DNA of 11,109 bases from Thiohalospira sp051746205 (GTDB lineage: Bacteria > Pseudomonadota > Gammaproteobacteria > Thiohalospirales > Thiohalospiraceae). Of this stretch, positions 8,176 through 11,109 are shown piece by piece; the stretch's first letter is position 1, and each line of letters opens with the position of its first letter. Location: contig JBNJEU010000054.1 in assembly GCA_051746205.1 (NCBI GenBank), forward strand, positions 1-11,109, in the 5' to 3' direction. The position numbers and the translations under genes were made by a program. Below the pieces are notes generated by a model that ran no database searches, was not told the DNA's origin, and was given only the letters and a program-made list of their open reading frames with translations.

Positions 8176-8255
8176 GGTCACAACACCTGCATGAAACACA
8201 GTGCGGATGACTCTACCCCGAGGTTCCATGGCAGGCCAGTGACATTCTGATGACA

Positions 8256-8306
8256 GCAAAAGGGGACAGTCCCCTTTTCGTCAGATCGGGGACTGTCCCC
8301 TTTTGC
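8256..8306. repeat. Inverted pair of REP-like palindromes, possible bidirectional terminator
   Basis: Two copies of the palindrome face each other. GCAAAAGGGGACAGTCCCC (8256-8274) and its exact reverse complement (8288-8306) form perfect 19-base arms around a 13-base loop. Each copy also folds on itself: 8258-8278 is complete, and 8288-8304 has lost the AAAA of its left arm. On either strand a GGGGA-CxG-TCCCC stem is followed by TTTT, so it may end transcription both ways and separate the diguanylate cyclase from the sulfotransferase operon. The cyclase stop codon (8281-8283) lies in the loop. It is the same repeat as 83-103. Confidence 0.8.
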
Positions 8307-10137
8307 GCTGGTACATCGCGTGGTCCGCGCTGCGCATCAGGGCGGTGGGCTCGTCCCCGTCGTCGGGGTAGAGGCCGACGCCGATGCTGGCGCCGATCCG
8401 CAACGGCGTGTCCTCGTCGGGGACCTCGATGGGGGGCTCGATGGCGGCGGCGAGCTTCTCGGCCATGCTCAGGGCCTCGGCCCGGTCGTGTATCGCCTCC
8501 AGGATGACGACGAATTCGTCGCCGCCGGTGCGGGCGACGGTGTCCGAGGCGCGCACGTTCTCCCGCAGGCGCCGGGCCACCGCCATCAGGACCGCGTCGC
8601 CCGCCGCGTGGCCGTGGGTGTCGTTGATCGGCTTGAACTGGTCGAGATCCACCACCAGCACTGCGAAGCGCTCGCCCTGGCGGGCCGCGAGGGCGCGGGC
8701 GTGCTCCAGCCGGTCGGCCAGCAGCTTGCGGTTGACCAGACCGGTGAGTTCGTCGTGGTTGGCCTGGTGCTGCAACTGTTCACGGCTCTCCCGCAGGCGC
8801 GCGTTGGCGTCCTCCAGCTCGCGGGTGCGCTCGGCGACGCGGCTCTCCAGCAGGCGCTCGTTCTCGCGCGTGGCCTCCAGCAGGGCGTGCTTGGCCTCGA
8901 TGGCCTCGGCCTGGGCGCTCTCGTGCGCGCGCTGGATGGTGTTGATGCGGTCGGCCAGGGCCAGCGAGAGCAGCAGCATCTCGGCCCCGGAGCCGATGAG
9001 CAGCGCATTGGCCGTGGCGAAGTTCGACGGCAGCACACCGATGTTGTGCAGCGCGATGATGATGACCCCGAGCAGCAGGGCCACCCAGGCGAGCACGAAG
9101 AAGCGCGCCCCGGGCTGGCGGTGGTAGAGACTCACCGCGCCCAGGAAGAGCGCTCCGATCGCGAAGACCAGCGAGAGCAGATTCACCCCGATGGCGGCGA
9201 AATGGTACGACCAGAGGACCGCCAGCAGGAAGGTGGTGATGTACCCCGCCGTCATCAGCGGCATGAACCAGCCGAGCCGGAGTCGGCGCGGGGTGTCGCC
9301 GAGGAAGCGCTGGACGAACAGGGTGCCGAAGAAGCCGGCCAGCGAGACCCCGGCGGTGGGCGCGAGGTGGCCCAGGGTCGGGGTGTTCGGCCAGAGGAAC
9401 TGGCCGACCAGCCCGGAGAGCCCGCCCAGCCCCACCGCCAGCGAGCCGATGAAGGCGACGTAGATCAGGTAGAGCGGGTCGCGCAGGGAGAGGTAGAGGA
9501 ACAGGTTGTAGACCAGCAGGCCGAGGAGCAGGCCGTAATAGACGCTCAGCGCCGCATAGTCGGACTGGTCCCGGTGCCAGAGGGCGTCCGGCTGCCAGAG
9601 GCGGGTCGGCACTGTCAGTGTCCCTTCCGACGCCACCCGCAGGTAGAGGATGGCCTGGCTCGCCGGTTTCAGCGGCAGTTCGAAGACGTGGTGGCGGTGC
9701 GGCAGTGGCCGGTCGCTGAACGGGATGCGGTCCCCCGAGCGCTGGTGGCTGAACGGCCCTTCGCCGTCGGCGAAGTAGACATCCACCCGATCCAGCGAGG
9801 CGTGGGCGATCTCCAGCAGCCAGCGCGGTGCCGTCTCCCGTGGTGTGCGCAGCTCGGCTCGCAACCAGATCTCGGCATCCGTGAGGCCGAAGTTGGTGGC
9901 CGTGGCGGAATCCTGCGGCAGCGGTTCGAACGCGCCATTGGCCGTGCGGGCACGGGCCTCGTCCAGGGTCAGCGGATCGCCGTGGTTGAAATGGACGGTG
10001 AAGGCCGTGTCGAGGGCTTGTTGCGGGGCGTCCGTGATCTCGAACGGGGCCGTCTCCGCCGCCGGGAGCGGCGCGCAGAGCGCCAGCGCGAGCAGGGGGG
10101 CCAGAAGGCCGGGGATGGTGTGATTGCGTCGGCCCAT
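8281..10137 (-). CDS. Membrane diguanylate cyclase with 7TMR-DISM sensor and GGDEF domain
   Basis: A 618-aa inner-membrane enzyme that should make cyclic di-GMP from two GTP. In order: signal peptide MGRRNHTIPGLLAPLLALAL...AAE (1-28); periplasmic 7TMR-DISM extracellular domain (about 33-183, with WLRAEL and HRHHVFELPL); seven helices (about 195-398); coiled coil (about 398-460); GGDEF domain opening NHDELTGLVNRKLLADRL. The active site GGDEF is 538-542 and the RASD inhibitory site is 529-532, correctly five residues ahead, so product inhibition is expected. VDLDQFKPINDTHGHAAGD is intact. I chose the ATG at 10137 because the signal peptide follows at once; the frame continues upstream only to a TTG at 10218 in non-signal-like sequence. 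The C-terminus is odd: after ADHAMYQRKR, where GGDEF proteins usually continue with a 'GRN' strand, the frame enters the palindromic repeat and stops as GQSPI. DISM domains sense unknown, perhaps carbohydrate, ligands. Confidence 0.93.
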   Translation of the reverse strand: MGRRNHTIPGLLAPLLALALCAPLPAAETAPFEITDAPQQALDTAFTVHFNHGDPLTLDEARARTANGAFEPLPQDSATATNFGLTDAEIWLRAELRTPRETAPRWLLEIAHASLDRVDVYFADGEGPFSHQRSGDRIPFSDRPLPHRHHVFELPLKPASQAILYLRVASEGTLTVPTRLWQPDALWHRDQSDYAALSVYYGLLLGLLVYNLFLYLSLRDPLYLIYVAFIGSLAVGLGGLSGLVGQFLWPNTPTLGHLAPTAGVSLAGFFGTLFVQRFLGDTPRRLRLGWFMPLMTAGYITTFLLAVLWSYHFAAIGVNLLSLVFAIGALFLGAVSLYHRQPGARFFVLAWVALLLGVIIIALHNIGVLPSNFATANALLIGSGAEMLLLSLALADRINTIQRAHESAQAEAIEAKHALLEATRENERLLESRVAERTRELEDANARLRESREQLQHQANHDELTGLVNRKLLADRLEHARALAARQGERFAVLVVDLDQFKPINDTHGHAAGDAVLMAVARRLRENVRASDTVARTGGDEFVVILEAIHDRAEALSMAEKLAAAIEPPIEVPDEDTPLRIGASIGVGLYPDDGDEPTALMRSADHAMYQRKRGQSPI

Positions 10138-10221
10138 CGCGATCAGTGTACAGGGATGTGTGTCGATGTGCCCGGGGGTGTTTCGAGATCGTGGGGAGCT
10201 GTTCACAAATTTCGGCAAGGG

Positions 10222-10265
10222 ATTTTACAAGTGTTTGACAATATCCGTGTTCAAAGTGGGATAGG
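10222..10265. promoter_or_regulatory. Divergent promoter/operator candidate between the two DISM genes
   Basis: The 205-bp divergent region (10138-10342) is locally AT-richer here. On the plus strand TTGACA (10235-10240) is a perfect -35, but the best -10 (GATAGG, 19 bases on) is poor. On the minus strand TTGAAC (10254-10249) with TGTAAA (10229-10224) at 19-base spacing could serve the diguanylate cyclase. The two -35 boxes lie inside an imperfect inverted repeat, TTTGACA / TGTTCAAA (10234-10255), which could be a shared operator. Elements are individually weak. Confidence 0.35.
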
Positions 10266-10280
10266 CGTAGGGCACCATGG

Positions 10281-10322
10281 CCCGCGAGCAGTGCCTCTGT
10301 GCGCGGGGTGTGCTCGCCACAC
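10281..10322 (+). promoter_or_regulatory. Two consecutive hairpins in the leader of the rightward DISM gene
   Basis: CCCGCG (10281-10286) pairs with CGCGGG (10302-10307), and GTGTG (10308-10312) pairs with CACAC (10318-10322) around CTCGC. The second ends nine bases before the Shine-Dalgarno sequence at 10331. They may shape translation of the downstream gene. They do not match a riboswitch that I know, including the c-di-GMP classes. Confidence 0.25.
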
Positions 10323-10330
10323 GGAATAAC

Positions 10331-10335
10331 AGGAG
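10331..10335 (+). promoter_or_regulatory. Ribosome-binding site fixing the GTG start of the rightward DISM gene
   Basis: AGGAG lies seven bases before GTG at 10343. It is the strongest Shine-Dalgarno match noted near a start codon in the window. It decides for this start over the in-frame ATGs at 10364 and 10415, the first of which would shorten the signal peptide and the second remove nearly all of it. Confidence 0.75.
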
Positions 10336-10342
10336 TCGGTGC

Positions 10343-11109
10343 GTGAAAAATGGAACGGCCTGGATGGCGTGGTATCGTGGAGCCCTGCCGCTCATCCTGC
10401 TCTTCGTGAGCGGGATGGCCACAGCGGCTGTGGATACGAGTACCATGGATGGCCCGGTCAACGTCATCCCCCATGTGGACGTGCAGCCCGATGAACCGCA
10501 GAGGGCAGTAGAGCAGGTCCGGAATGCCTCGCCCGAACAGTGGCGTCCCGCCGACGGGGACGATGCCCTGAACTTCAGCTTCGATGACGATGCCTGGTGG
10601 GTCCGGTTGCGCTTGACCAACCCGTCCGATGCACCGGTCCAGCGGTTGCTCGAGGTGGCCACGCCGCTGCAGGACTACGTCGACCTGCACGTGGTGAAGG
10701 ACGGAGAACCGGTGGCCAGCCACCTCACCGGCAATCGGCGCCCGTTCGAGTCGCGACCGGTGCATCACCGCCATTTCGTCTTTCCGGTGGAGCTGGCCCC
10801 GGGTGGCGAGGCGACCCTCTACCTGCGGCTGGACACCCACGACGGGTTGCACGAGGCCGTCCCCCTGAGACTCTGGACCTACGGCGATTTCAACGAGAGC
10901 AGCCAGCAATCGCAGCTGATCTACGGGCTCTACTACGGCGCCCTGCTGGCGATGCTGCTCTACAACGCCCTGATCTTCAGTTCCACCCGGGAGCCGATGT
11001 ATCTCCACTATGTGGTCTATCTGGGGGCGTTCTTCGTCTGGAACTTCACCTTCCGGGGGTTTGCGCTGCAGTACTGGTGGCCCGACTGGCCCACCCTGAA
11101 CAGCCAGCT
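10343..11109 (+). CDS. 7TMR-DISM sensor protein, N-terminal part, cut by the right edge
   Basis: The first 255 codons are present, open to the window's end. GTG at 10343, after AGGAG, begins a signal peptide: basic MKNGTAWMAWYRG, hydrophobic ALPLILLFVSG, then MATAA before VDTST. A periplasmic 7TMR-DISM extracellular domain follows (about 35-185): DDDAWWVRLRLTNP, ATPLQDYVDLHVVKDG, NRRPFESRPVHHRHFVFPVE, ATLYLRL. The first transmembrane helices begin at LIYGLYYGALLAMLLYNALI (about 193-212), then YLHYVVYLGAFFVWNF. It is a clear paralogue of the leftward diguanylate cyclase: compare GNRRPFESRPVHHRHFVF with GDRIPFSDRPLPHRHHVF, and the shared YYG-LL--LLYN in helix one. The output domain lies outside the window; GGDEF, EAL, histidine kinase or none are all possible. 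The minus frame across this region (8780-11008) is a shadow. Confidence 0.9.
   Translation, partial: MKNGTAWMAWYRGALPLILLFVSGMATAAVDTSTMDGPVNVIPHVDVQPDEPQRAVEQVRNASPEQWRPADGDDALNFSFDDDAWWVRLRLTNPSDAPVQRLLEVATPLQDYVDLHVVKDGEPVASHLTGNRRPFESRPVHHRHFVFPVELAPGGEATLYLRLDTHDGLHEAVPLRLWTYGDFNESSQQSQLIYGLYYGALLAMLLYNALIFSSTREPMYLHYVVYLGAFFVWNFTFRGFALQYWWPDWPTLNSQ

Noticed and set aside
8256..8306. CRISPR-like or transposon-end interpretation of the inverted palindromes
   Set aside because: There are only two facing copies with a 13-base gap, no regular repeat-spacer array, no cas gene and no transposase in the window.
10138..10218. 27-residue N-terminal extension of the diguanylate cyclase from a TTG at 10218
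   Set aside because: It would bury the signal peptide behind a polar segment and run through the promoter-like region; the ATG at 10137 begins a clean signal peptide.
8320..10329. 669-codon open frame on the plus strand opposite the diguanylate cyclase
   Set aside because: It mirrors a well-supported DISM-GGDEF gene and reads as Gln/Gly/Val/Arg-rich low-complexity sequence without domains.
10258..10342. A c-di-GMP riboswitch before the rightward DISM gene
   Set aside because: The leader has hairpins and the context is suggestive, but I could not find the conserved core of a c-di-GMP riboswitch class, and the leader is short.
8780..11008. 742-codon minus-strand frame crossing the divergent promoter region
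   Set aside because: It runs antisense to the rightward DISM gene and out of frame over the diguanylate cyclase. Both real genes have signal peptides and conserved blocks; this frame has neither.

Overview
The window is GC-rich, densely packed bacterial DNA. Close full-length matches to E. coli-type RimK and EttA point to a gammaproteobacterium; the composition and mix of families suggest a Chromatiales/Ectothiorhodospiraceae-like lineage, but that rank is inference. Almost everything is on the minus strand and reads right to left; only the last gene, cut by the right edge, is on the plus strand.

Right end (8.28-11.1 kb): two paralogous 7TMR-DISM membrane sensors stand back to back around a 205-bp divergent intergenic region. 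The leftward one (8281-10137) is a complete diguanylate cyclase with an intact GGDEF site and RxxD inhibitory site. The rightward one (10343 to the edge) has a signal peptide, the sensory domain and the first membrane helices, and its output domain lies outside the window.

Middle (5.1-8.1 kb): a translationally coupled trio, sulfotransferase, GT4 glycosyltransferase and DUF2334-type deacetylase-like protein, with GTGA and ATGA stop/start overlaps. They probably build or trim a sulfated glycan or glycolipid. Left of it (2.6-5.06 kb) is a ribosomal S6 modification cluster: a RimB-like PF05618 protease, RimK (TTG start) and an AstE/AspA-type M14 hydrolase overlapping rimK by 4 nt.

Left end (1-2.46 kb): ettA, the ABC-F translation throttle, then an unrecognised Pro/Ala/Arg-rich protein, then the first 25 codons of an HI0933-type flavoprotein.

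A short palindromic repeat (arms AAAAGGGGAC / GTCCCCTTTT around one base) occurs next to stop codons at both ends of the 8.2-kb block. One copy lies between the hypothetical gene and the flavoprotein. An inverted pair at the 3' end of the diguanylate cyclase supplies that protein's last codons and stop. Themes: c-di-GMP signalling, ribosome modification and throttling, and cell-surface glycan chemistry. I see no phage genes, transposase, CRISPR, tRNA or rRNA. No intergenic stretch exceeds 300 bases.
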